Shown here piece after piece: positions 34,305-42,189 of a stretch of 64,000 bases of DNA. Position 1 is the stretch's first letter; every line of letters begins with the position of its first letter. This stretch comes from Seohaeicola zhoushanensis. GTDB taxonomy: Bacteria; Pseudomonadota; Alphaproteobacteria; Rhodobacterales; Rhodobacteraceae. Made by a program: the position numbers and the translations under genes. The DNA lies in contig NZ_BNCJ01000011.1 in NCBI RefSeq assembly GCF_014656415.1, positions 1-64,000 on the forward strand. Reading direction: 5' to 3'. The notes under the pieces are model-generated. The model saw only the letters and a program-made list of their open reading frames with translations, was not told the origin of the DNA and did not search any database.

Positions 34305-35272
34305 TTGGCCCGCCCGCGCAGCACGGCCGTCATCTCGGCCAGGATCGAAACCGCAATCTCCGCCGGCCCTGCCGCGCCGATATCCAGGCCGATGGGCGCA
34401 TGGATCTGCCCGATCTCGGCCTCGCTGAACCCGGCCGCCGTCAGCCGGTCGACCCGCTTTGCATGGGTCCGGGTCGACCCCAGCGCGCCGATGTAGAAGG
34501 CACGCGAGCGCAGCGCCGCCTCGATGGCCGGATCGTCGATCTTGGGATCATGTGTCAGCAGCACCAGCGCGGTACGCGCGTCCAGCCCCAGCTGCGCCAC
34601 CGCCTCGTCGGGCCAGTCGTTCAGGATCGTCTCGCCCGGAAACCGCGTGTCCGACCCGAAGGTCTCGCGCGGGTCGATCAATACCGGGTCATAGCCGGCG
34701 ATCCGCGCCATCGGCACCAGCGCCTGCGCGATATGCACCGCGCCGACGATGATCAGCCGCAGCGGCGGGTTGTGGATGGCGACAAAGGTCTCGCCGTCCT
34801 CCTCAAAGCCCGAACGGTCCATCCGGAACCGCTCGTCGAACCCCGCCGAGGTCAGCGCCCGCGCGCCGCTCTGCGTGTTGACCACATAGGCCACCGGCCG
34901 CCGCGCGGCCCGCGCCTCGACCAGGTCGCCCAGCAGCGCCGCCGGCAGCGCGCTGCCGACCGGCTCGACCAGCACCTTGATGGTGCCGCCACAGGCCAGG
35001 CCCACGGCGAAGGCATCCTCGTCCGACACGCCGAATTCCAGCAGGCGGTGCTTGCCGTCGGCCATGGCCTCCATCGCCTCGACGATCACCGCCCCCTCGA
35101 CGCAACCGCCCGAGACCGACCCCTCGATCCGCCCGTCGCCGCCCACCGCCAGCTGCGCGCCCACCCGGCGCGGCGCGCTGCCCCAGGTTTGCACCACGGT
35201 CGCCAGCGCAGCCCCGATCCCGTCGCGGAACCAGGTCAGCGCGGTTTCGGGTATCGTATCGAAACGGTCCAT
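34301..35272 (-). CDS. xdhC: XdhC/CoxI family molybdenum-enzyme maturation protein
   Basis: XdhC-type proteins bind the molybdenum cofactor, help in its sulfuration and deliver it to xanthine dehydrogenase-like enzymes. The 323 residues show the N-terminal domain with TWGSAPRRVGAQLAV and SVSGGCVEGAV, and a C-terminal Rossmann-like domain with IIVGAVHIAQALVPMA and the family signature HAPIGLDIGAAGPAEIAVSI. It is the first gene of a three-gene overlapping operon transcribed toward the CoxSLM genes, and is presumably their maturation factor. Confidence 0.92.
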   Translation of the reverse strand: MDRFDTIPETALTWFRDGIGAALATVVQTWGSAPRRVGAQLAVGGDGRIEGSVSGGCVEGAVIVEAMEAMADGKHRLLEFGVSDEDAFAVGLACGGTIKVLVEPVGSALPAALLGDLVEARAARRPVAYVVNTQSGARALTSAGFDERFRMDRSGFEEDGETFVAIHNPPLRLIIVGAVHIAQALVPMARIAGYDPVLIDPRETFGSDTRFPGETILNDWPDEAVAQLGLDARTALVLLTHDPKIDDPAIEAALRSRAFYIGALGSTRTHAKRVDRLTAAGFSEAEIGQIHAPIGLDIGAAGPAEIAVSILAEMTAVLRGRAK

Positions 35273-35521
35273 GTCAGGCCCTCCCAGGGCACAATATAGG
35301 CGGTGGAAGCGCGGAGTCTGCCCCCAAAACGAGCGCGGGCCTCGCGTCCCGCCGGTTCGCCTTCGGGCAAGATGCCTCCGGGGTCAGCCGGGATGAAGGA
35401 ACGGCGGCTCAAAGCCCGCCGCAAAAGCGTCCCGGATTCACTCCCCGGAAAAGACAAGCAATTTCAGTAACTTGAAAAGCGTCCTAGCTGGGACACCCAA
35501 ATCCGCCTCGAATCCGGCCCC
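35273..35521. other. intergenic stretch between xdhC and hflX
   Basis: A 249-base gap with no supportable gene. A segment GGCAAGATGCCTCCGGGG (about 35368-35385) weakly recalls the middle of the GC-rich repeats at 18223 and 28574. No clear terminator for hflX on the lower strand is visible before xdhC. Confidence 0.4.
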
Positions 35522-36793
35522 TCACAGGGCCGAAAACTGCGCCTTCTGGCGGGGGGTCCAGGTCACCGTCAGCTCGTATCCGTCCTCGCCCTGGGTCTCG
35601 TTCTGGACCACCTCCTGCTTGAACAGCCAGGCCCGGCGGCGGCCCTCGTCGAAGCCCAGGTGCAGCTGCTCCTCGGTCCGCGCATCCTGCACCTTCAGGG
35701 CAATCGCCGAACACAGCGCGTCCAGCCCTTCACCCGTCAGCGCCGAGATCGCCAGCACCCCGTCGTCCCGGTCTGCCCGGTTCCGCATCGCCTCGCGCTC
35801 CTCCGCGGGCAGCGCATCGACCTTGTTCCAGACCTCCAGCCGCGGCGTCCCCTCCTCGACCCCGAGCGAGGCCAGAATAGTCTCCACGTCCCGCGCCTGA
35901 GCGCCGGTATCGGGGTGCGAGATATCCCTGACGTGGACGATCAGATCGGCGGCCAGCACCTCCTCCAGCGTCGCCCGAAACGCCGCCACCAGCTGCGTCG
36001 GCAGGTTCGAGATAAAGCCCACCGTGTCGGACAGGATCACCTCCGTCACCTCCGGCAGCCGCAGCCGCCGCATCGTCGGATCGAGGGTGGCGAAGAGCAT
36101 GTCCTTGGCCAGCACCTCCGCCCCGGTCAGCCGGTTGAACAGCGTCGACTTGCCGGCGTTGGTATAGCCCACCAGCGCGACGATCGGATAAGGCACCTTC
36201 GCCCGCGCCGCCCGGTGCAGCGTGCGGGTCTTGGCAACCTTGTCGAGCTGCTTCTTCAGTGCCAGCAGCTGGGTATCGATGGCCCGGCGGTCGGCCTCCA
36301 TCTGGGTTTCACCAGGGCCGCCGACAAAACCAAGCCCGCCGCGCTGACGCTCCAGGTGGGTCCAGGCCCGCACCAGCCGCGTCCGCTGATACGACAGCGC
36401 CGCCATCTCGACCTGCAGCACCCCTTCCCGCGTGCGGGCGCGATCCGAGAAGATCTCGAGGATCAACCCGGTCCGGTCGAGGATCTTGACGCCCCATTCC
36501 TTCTCGAGGTTGCGCTGCTGCACCGGCGAGACCGGCCCGTCGATCAGCACCAGCTCGACCTCGTTGGCCGCGAAGACCGCCTTCAACTCGGCAATCTTGC
36601 CCGAGCCGAAAAGCAGCCCGGCATGAGCCTTGGGCAGCGGCACCACGTTGGAGCCAAGCACTTCGAGATTGGGCAGCGCGGAGGCGAGCGAAACCGCTTC
36701 CTCCAGCGCGGGTTTGGGCGCGCGGCGGTGGTCGTCGGTCTTCAGGTCAGGATGCAGCACCCATGCGCGGGTGGGCAACCGGTCGTGTTCCAT
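35522..36793 (-). CDS. hflX: ribosome-associated GTPase HflX
   Basis: HflX binds large ribosomal subunits and splits stalled ribosomes, especially under heat stress. The 423 residues have the N-terminal HflX domain (about 15-195, with the glycine-rich FVGGPGETQMEADRRAI linker) and the G domain: G1 VGYTNAGKST, G3 DTVGFI, G4 WNKVD. The start overlaps the hfq stop (ATGA), so both are made from one transcript, the conserved hfq-hflX pair. A 249-base gap follows before xdhC. Confidence 0.96.
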   Translation of the reverse strand: MEHDRLPTRAWVLHPDLKTDDHRRAPKPALEEAVSLASALPNLEVLGSNVVPLPKAHAGLLFGSGKIAELKAVFAANEVELVLIDGPVSPVQQRNLEKEWGVKILDRTGLILEIFSDRARTREGVLQVEMAALSYQRTRLVRAWTHLERQRGGLGFVGGPGETQMEADRRAIDTQLLALKKQLDKVAKTRTLHRAARAKVPYPIVALVGYTNAGKSTLFNRLTGAEVLAKDMLFATLDPTMRRLRLPEVTEVILSDTVGFISNLPTQLVAAFRATLEEVLAADLIVHVRDISHPDTGAQARDVETILASLGVEEGTPRLEVWNKVDALPAEEREAMRNRADRDDGVLAISALTGEGLDALCSAIALKVQDARTEEQLHLGFDEGRRRAWLFKQEVVQNETQGEDGYELTVTWTPRQKAQFSAL

Positions 36794-37032
36794 CAGGAAG
36801 CGTCTTCACCCTCGTAGAGGTTGATCGGCTGAGCAGGCATGATCGTCGAAATCGCATGCTTGTAAACAAGCTGCGACTGCCCGTCGCGGCGCAGCAACAC
36901 GCAGAAATTGTCGAACCAGGTGATGACCCCCTGCAGCTTCACGCCGTTGATAAGGAAGATCGTGACCGGAACTTTCGTCTTGCGCACATGATTCAGGAAC
37001 GCGTCCTGAAGATTTTGTCTGTCTGAAGCCAT
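36793..37032 (-). CDS. hfq: RNA chaperone Hfq
   Basis: Hfq forms a hexameric Sm-like ring that pairs small RNAs with mRNAs. The 79 residues include the Sm1 region ([20 protein letters not shown], then [20 protein letters not shown]) and the Sm2 signature LVYKHAIST. The C-terminal tail is short and acidic, as usual in alphaproteobacteria. It lies upstream of hflX with a four-base overlap and downstream of trkH on the same strand. In Rhodobacteraceae nitrogen-control clusters this order is standard. Confidence 0.97.
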   Translation of the reverse strand: MASDRQNLQDAFLNHVRKTKVPVTIFLINGVKLQGVITWFDNFCVLLRRDGQSQLVYKHAISTIMPAQPINLYEGEDAS

Positions 37033-37164
37033 TTTCGCGTAATCTCGCTATGTTCTTGCCGACCGCTGCGCCACAGCGCGCCTCTTGTGTCAAGTATGAA
37101 GCGTGGCGTTGGGAGATTCCACCCTAAAAAATCAGGCTGTTACTCAACCGTTGCCGAGGTGGCA

Positions 37165-38694
37165 TCAATTCCGCCACAGATCGGGTGTCAAAAGTGCGAT
37201 GATCGCGAGCATTTCCAGCCGCCCCAGCACCATCGCGCCGCTGAACACCGCCTTGGCCATGTTGCCCAGTTCGATCAACCGGACCGGGTTGGAAGAGCCA
37301 AGCTCGGTCAGTGGCCCGGTGGTAGACAGGGCGGCGATGGACAGCACCAGCGCGTTCTCGAAATCCAGTCCGAGCGCAGCCAGCGCGGCGGCGATCACCG
37401 CAAGCGAAACTGCGAAGAGCATGAAGAATACGAAGGCCAGCAGCGCACCGTTCTTCTGGATCCGGCTGGTCTCGGAGCCTTCGGGAGTGACCGAGGACGG
37501 GTGCACCAGCCGCTGCATCTCGCGCACACCGCTGAGGTAGAGCGCGAAGACCCGTAGCAGCTTCACCCCCCCGGCGGTCGTGGCGACGCCACCACCGAAG
37601 ACGGCGAGGCCCATGAGGATGATGCCCGGCGTCGGCAGTCCCGACCATTGCTGCGCCTCGGCCCAGTCGGCGCTGGCAAAACCGGTCGTGGTCAGGAAGG
37701 ACATGACCGTGAAGGTCGACCCCCAATAGGCGCGCAGGGCAAGGCTGGCATTCTCGGCCGCGTTGGCATCGATAGCGCCGATCCAGTGCCGCAGGAACAG
37801 CAGCAGCGGCAGCACGACGACGATCAGCAGGCCGACGCGGAATTCCGGGTCGCGGTCAAGCCGGGCATGACCACGCGCTACGGTATCGCTCGAGAAGGTG
37901 AGGCGCGAAAGCGCGAAGAACATGAACAGGAAGAGGATCCCCTCGCCCGCCATCCCGGCATGGGCGCCATCCATCCCGCCGACCGGAGAAATGCCCGAGG
38001 TCGCCATGACCGACATGGCGTGACACAGCGCGACCAGCGAGTTCTCTCCGACGATCAGCAGGAGAACCCAGACGGCGACGGTCAACCCGATGTAGATCGG
38101 CGCAAGCGTCATTGTGGTCCGCGCGAGACGCACGCGCGGATCGACACCCGGCCCGCGCATCGGCCCCACCACGGTGCGGCCAGGCGCGCCCTGCGAGGTT
38201 ACCTCAAAGCCGCCCAGGCTGAGTGGCGCAAGGATCGAAGAGGCGGCGACCCACATCAGGAACCCGCCCAGCCAGCCGACCTCGGCGCGCCAGAGGTGCA
38301 GCGAATTGCTGAGGCGCGCGGGTTCGAACAGGCTGGCGCCGGTGGTGGTGACCGCGCTGACCATCTCGACATAGGCGTTGAAGAAGGTGGTGGTCTTCAG
38401 CGCGTCATGGAACGGGATGGCCAGGAAGGCCGGGAGGATCACGAAGGTCGCGAAAAGGGACAGCAACTGGCTCAGCGGGCTGTGCCGCGACGGCCGGCTG
38501 GCCATCGCCAGGGCGATGAGCGTCACCACGATCAGCCCCATCAAGCCGGAGTAGAAGAAGGACCGCGAGGTCGCGTGGTCGCGCAGCACCAGCGCATGGG
38601 CCGAGGGCAGCAGCATGGAGATCGCCGCAACCGCCGATATCTGCAGGAACAGCGGCATCCGCAACAGGGGGCCGGGTATGGTCTGCCGCCGCAT
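37165..38694 (-). CDS. trkH: Trk potassium uptake protein TrkH
   Basis: TrkH is the membrane channel subunit of the Trk potassium system. The 509 residues contain the repeated helix-pore-helix units with selectivity-filter segments such as VSAVTTTGAS, SVMATSGISPVGG, SFLTTTGFAS and AALSTTGPL. One glycine per unit lines the pore. The gene begins three bases after trkA, so the channel and its cytoplasmic gating subunit are co-expressed. An ATG at residue 13 is an alternative start. The downstream gene is hfq after a 132-base gap. Confidence 0.94.
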   Translation of the reverse strand: MRRQTIPGPLLRMPLFLQISAVAAISMLLPSAHALVLRDHATSRSFFYSGLMGLIVVTLIALAMASRPSRHSPLSQLLSLFATFVILPAFLAIPFHDALKTTTFFNAYVEMVSAVTTTGASLFEPARLSNSLHLWRAEVGWLGGFLMWVAASSILAPLSLGGFEVTSQGAPGRTVVGPMRGPGVDPRVRLARTTMTLAPIYIGLTVAVWVLLLIVGENSLVALCHAMSVMATSGISPVGGMDGAHAGMAGEGILFLFMFFALSRLTFSSDTVARGHARLDRDPEFRVGLLIVVVLPLLLFLRHWIGAIDANAAENASLALRAYWGSTFTVMSFLTTTGFASADWAEAQQWSGLPTPGIILMGLAVFGGGVATTAGGVKLLRVFALYLSGVREMQRLVHPSSVTPEGSETSRIQKNGALLAFVFFMLFAVSLAVIAAALAALGLDFENALVLSIAALSTTGPLTELGSSNPVRLIELGNMAKAVFSGAMVLGRLEMLAIIALLTPDLWRN

Positions 38695-38697
38695 GGC

Positions 38698-40068
38698 TTA
38701 GAAGAAGTCGATCGAGACCTGCAGCAGGCGCTCGACCTCGCTCACGTCATCGGCCATTGCAAAGAGCGCGATGACGTCGCCGGCCTCGATCTTCAGCGTG
38801 CCGAGCGGGCGCATCACCTCGCCGTTCTTCATCACCGCACCGATCAGCACCCCTTCGGGGAAATCGATGTCGCGCATGGTCTGACCGGCCAGCGGCGAGG
38901 TCGACATCACCTCGGCCTCGATCATCTCGGCCTCGGCATCGCCGATGGAATATACCTGCCGGACGCGGCCATGACGGATGTGGCGCAGGATCGAGCTGAC
39001 GGTCGTGGCGCGCGGGTTGATATAGGCGTCGATCCCCAGCGGCGCCATCAGCGGCACCAGCGTCGGATCGTTGATGAGGGCGATGGCAAAGGGGCAGCCT
39101 TCGGCCTTGGCCCGCACCGCCGCCAGCATGTTGGTCTTGTCGTCGTCGGTCACCGCCAGCATGGCGTCGGCGCGCGAGACGCCCGCCTCGTTCAGCAGGG
39201 CCGAGTCGAGGCCGTCGCCGTTCAGCACGATGGTGCGTTCCAGCGCTTCGGCGGCGCGCTCGGCGATGGCGCGGTTGAGTTCGATGATCTTGGCGCGGGT
39301 GCGGCTCTTTTCCAGTGCGCCAGCCACGGTCAGCCCGACATTGCCGCCGCCGACGATGACCACACGGTCCTGCTTTTTCTGCGTCTTGCCGAATATCTCG
39401 AGTGTGCGGGCCACGTCATCGGTGTGGCAGAAGATGTAGCAGTTGTCGCCGACGAAGATCTGGTCGCCCGGCTCGGGCGCGAAGAGCGTACCTTCGCGTC
39501 GGATTCCGACGACGATGGAGCGCAGGGTCGAGAAGAGATCGGTGAGTTGACGCAGCGCGGTGTTCACCACCGGGCAGTTCTCGTCGATAGTGATGCCGAG
39601 CAGCTGCGCCTTGCCGTCCATGAACACCTCGGTGTCGAAGGCGGCCGGCGCCGAGAGGCGGCGCATGGCGGCGGCGGCCACCTCGCGCTCGGGCGAGATC
39701 ACCACGTCGATGGGCAGGTGATCTCGACGGTAGAGATCGGAATAGATCGCGTTGAGATAAGACTGGCTGCGCAGGCGCGCGATCTTGCGGTTCACCGCAA
39801 AGACCGAATGCGCCACCTGGCAGGTCACCATGTTGACTTCGTCCGAATGGGTGGCGGCGATGATCATGTCGGCATCTCGGGCGCCGGCGCGTTCCAGCAC
39901 ATCCGGGTAGGAGGCGAAACCGGCAATACCCTGCACGTCGAGCGTCTCGGTAGCACGGCGGACTAGATCGGCATTGCTGTCGACCACCGTCACGTCGTTT
40001 CTTTCGCCAGAGAGGTGGCGGGCGATTTGCCAGCCGACCTGACCCGCGCCGCAAATAATGACCTTCAT
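38698..40068 (-). CDS. trkA: Trk potassium uptake regulatory protein TrkA
   Basis: TrkA is the cytoplasmic gating ring of the Trk system and binds NAD(H)/ATP. The 456 residues contain two tandem RCK modules. Rossmann motifs MKVIICGAGQVGWQIARHLS at the start and VVIVGGGNVGLTVAGAL near 233 are each followed by a TrkA-C domain. The length is normal. It is directly upstream of trkH. The next gene upstream is a plus-strand lipoprotein, which separates trkA from ntrX. Confidence 0.96.
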   Translation of the reverse strand: MKVIICGAGQVGWQIARHLSGERNDVTVVDSNADLVRRATETLDVQGIAGFASYPDVLERAGARDADMIIAATHSDEVNMVTCQVAHSVFAVNRKIARLRSQSYLNAIYSDLYRRDHLPIDVVISPEREVAAAAMRRLSAPAAFDTEVFMDGKAQLLGITIDENCPVVNTALRQLTDLFSTLRSIVVGIRREGTLFAPEPGDQIFVGDNCYIFCHTDDVARTLEIFGKTQKKQDRVVIVGGGNVGLTVAGALEKSRTRAKIIELNRAIAERAAEALERTIVLNGDGLDSALLNEAGVSRADAMLAVTDDDKTNMLAAVRAKAEGCPFAIALINDPTLVPLMAPLGIDAYINPRATTVSSILRHIRHGRVRQVYSIGDAEAEMIEAEVMSTSPLAGQTMRDIDFPEGVLIGAVMKNGEVMRPLGTLKIEAGDVIALFAMADDVSEVERLLQVSIDFF

Positions 40069-40173
40069 GCCGTCCCGTCCCGTGGCCCCGCCCGCAGGAC
40101 CCTTTGCATGACAGATGGCCCGGACACGGTCAATTCAATTGTCAGGCGCGCGCGGCGCGTGCAGACTGAGCGC

Positions 40174-40641
40174 ATGAAATTCGCCCGCTCCCTGCTTCTG
40201 CTCTCGCTGGTGGCCGCCTGCGCGCCGCTGTCGATCTATTACCGCCCCGGCGTCAGCGTCGCCCGGCTCGACACCGACCGGACTGCCTGCGAGGTGTCGT
40301 CCCTGCGCGACGCGCCGGTCGCCAACCAGATCCGCGAGAACCCGCCCATTTTCGTGCCCGGTCGACAGGTCTGCGTGCCCAATGGCGCCTGCACGACATA
40401 TCCTGGCTACTGGCGCAGCGGCGGCTTCTATACCGTCGATGTCAACAGCGGCCTGCGGGCGCGGTTGATGGATCAATGCATGGGCCGGAAGGGCTATCAG
40501 CCCGTCACCATCCCGCGCTGCGAGAGTGCGGTGGCGCAGGCGGTGCCGCCGGGCGCGACGAAGGTGCTGCCGAAAATCGACGAGAAGTCCTGCGCGGTGA
40601 TGAACCGCGACGGCACCTGGCAGATCGTCACCACGCGGTGA
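40174..40641 (+). CDS. putative lipoprotein
   Basis: The start at 40174 gives MKFARSLLLLSLVAACAPLS, a signal peptide with lipobox LVAAC, so the protein is probably lipid-modified at Cys16 and exported. The 155 residues include several further cysteines (TACEVSS, QVCVPNGACTTYPGYW, QCMGRKGY, RCES, KSCAV), suggesting disulfides in the periplasm. GACTTYPGYWRSGGFYTVDVN looks conserved-type, but no function is known. It is on the opposite strand to its neighbours, trkA and ntrX, and is followed at once by a hairpin array. Confidence 0.8.
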   Translation: MKFARSLLLLSLVAACAPLSIYYRPGVSVARLDTDRTACEVSSLRDAPVANQIRENPPIFVPGRQVCVPNGACTTYPGYWRSGGFYTVDVNSGLRARLMDQCMGRKGYQPVTIPRCESAVAQAVPPGATKVLPKIDEKSCAVMNRDGTWQIVTTR

Positions 40642-40649
40642 GCCAAGGT

Positions 40650-40769
40650 CGTTTTCCTTCGAGGAAAACGGACGAATTCCTTCGAGGAATTCGTCCGCGT
40701 TATGCGTCTAATCGGGAGCCCGGTTTCCTCGCAGGAAACCGGAGCGAATTCCTCGCAGGAATTCGCTCC
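40650..40769 (+). repeat. array of four perfect hairpins (cluster 1)
   Basis: Four inverted repeats fill the gap between the lipoprotein stop and the ntrX stop. They are 40650-40670 (9-base stem, loop TCG), 40671-40695 (11-base stem, loop TCG), 40720-40742 (10-base stem, loop CGC) and 40741-40769 (13-base stem, loop CGC). Each has the core TTCCT-loop-AGGAA, and the outer arms differ but stay perfectly paired. The first pair and the second pair are diverged copies of one two-hairpin unit. A related array lies at 52098-52183. The last hairpin ends four bases before the ntrX stop. Confidence 0.85.
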
Positions 40770-40773
40770 ACGC

Positions 40774-42189
40774 CTATTCCGCCGCTTCCGGGCTCAATTC
40801 GTCGAGGTAGGCAATCCTTGCCCCCGATTTGGTCGTGGTCACCACGCCCAGCGACTTCAGCTTGCGGTGCAGCGCAGAACGCTCCATGCCGACAAAGCTT
40901 GCCGTGCGGCTGATGTTGCCGCCGAAGCGGTTGATCTGGGTCAGCAGATACTCGCGCTCGAAAGCCTCGCGCGCCTCGCGCAGCGGCAGGGTCGCCAGCG
41001 CGCCCGAGAGCACCACCCGGCCCTCCTCGCTGCCGCCTTCCTGTTCCGCCGGCAGTTCGCGGGCCTCGATCGGCCCCGTGCCCTCGCCGAGGATCAGCAC
41101 GCGCTCCACCAGGTTCTTGAGCTGGCGCACGTTGCCCGGCCAGGCCATGGTCTGCATCAGCGCGACCGCCTCCTCGCTGAGCGGGCGGATCGGCAGGCCT
41201 TGAGCAGCGTTGCATTGCGCGATGAAGGCCTCGGCCAGCAGCGGGATGTCGTCGCGGCGCTCTTCGAGCGAGGGCACCGAGATCGGCACCACGTTCAGGC
41301 GGTGGAAGAGTTCCTGGCGGAACTGGCCGGCGCGGATCTCGGCTTCGAGATCGCGGTTGGTCGAGGAAATCACCCGCAGGTCGACCCGTACCTTGTCGTT
41401 GCCACCGACCCGGCTGAACTGCTGGTCGACCAGCACGCGCAGGATCTTCGACTGGGTCCCGACGGGCATGTCGGCGACCTCGTCGAAATAGATCACCCCG
41501 CCATGCGCCTGTTCCAGCAGGCCCGGCTCGACCCCGCGCTCGGGAGACTCGCGCCCGAACAGCACCTCTTCCATCCGCGACGGTTCGACGCCGGCGCAGT
41601 TCACGGTGACGAAGGGCGCCGCGGAGCGGTTGGAATGGGCGTGGATATAGCGCGCGGCGATCTCCTTGCCCGAGCCTGCCGGCCCGGTCAGCATCACCCG
41701 GCCGTTCGACTTGGTCACCTTGTCGAGCTGGCCGATCAGCGTGCGGAAGGCCGCGCTCTGCCCGATCATGTCGGCAGTGGTCACCTCGCGGCGCTTGAGC
41801 GAGGAATTCTCGCGGCGCAGGCGGCTGGCCTCCATCGCGCGGCGGATCACCACCATCAGCTGGTCGATGTTGAAGGGCTTCTCGATGAAGTCGTAGGCAC
41901 CCTGCTTGATCGCCGCCACCGCGATCTCGATGTTGCCGTGGCCCGAAATGATGACCACCGGCACATCCGGATTGTCCCGTTTGACCGCCTTGAGGATGTC
42001 GATGCCGTCCATCCGGCTGTCCTTGAGCCAAATGTCGAGGATCATCAGCGCCGGCGGCTCGGTATTGATCGCCTGCATGCACTCATCGGAATTCCCCGCG
42101 AGCCTCGTGGCATAACCCTCGTCTTCGAGGATGTCCGAAACCAGCTCGCGAATATCGCGTTCGTCGTCAACGATTAGAATATCACTCAT
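40774..42189 (-). CDS. ntrX: nitrogen-assimilation response regulator NtrX
   Basis: NtrX is the response regulator of the NtrY kinase. The 471 residues comprise a receiver (Asp52 in MILDIWL), an AAA+ domain with an intact Walker A GPAGSGKE (169-176) and Walker B IYFDEVADMP (about 233-242), and a C-terminal Fis-type helix-turn-helix (FVGMERSALHRKLKSLGV). Where sigma54 activators carry GAFTGA, this protein has LFGRESPERGVEPGLLEQAHGG, so direct sigma54 activation is unlikely. It overlaps ntrY by four bases. Confidence 0.94.
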   Translation of the reverse strand: MSDILIVDDERDIRELVSDILEDEGYATRLAGNSDECMQAINTEPPALMILDIWLKDSRMDGIDILKAVKRDNPDVPVVIISGHGNIEIAVAAIKQGAYDFIEKPFNIDQLMVVIRRAMEASRLRRENSSLKRREVTTADMIGQSAAFRTLIGQLDKVTKSNGRVMLTGPAGSGKEIAARYIHAHSNRSAAPFVTVNCAGVEPSRMEEVLFGRESPERGVEPGLLEQAHGGVIYFDEVADMPVGTQSKILRVLVDQQFSRVGGNDKVRVDLRVISSTNRDLEAEIRAGQFRQELFHRLNVVPISVPSLEERRDDIPLLAEAFIAQCNAAQGLPIRPLSEEAVALMQTMAWPGNVRQLKNLVERVLILGEGTGPIEARELPAEQEGGSEEGRVVLSGALATLPLREAREAFEREYLLTQINRFGGNISRTASFVGMERSALHRKLKSLGVVTTTKSGARIAYLDELSPEAAE

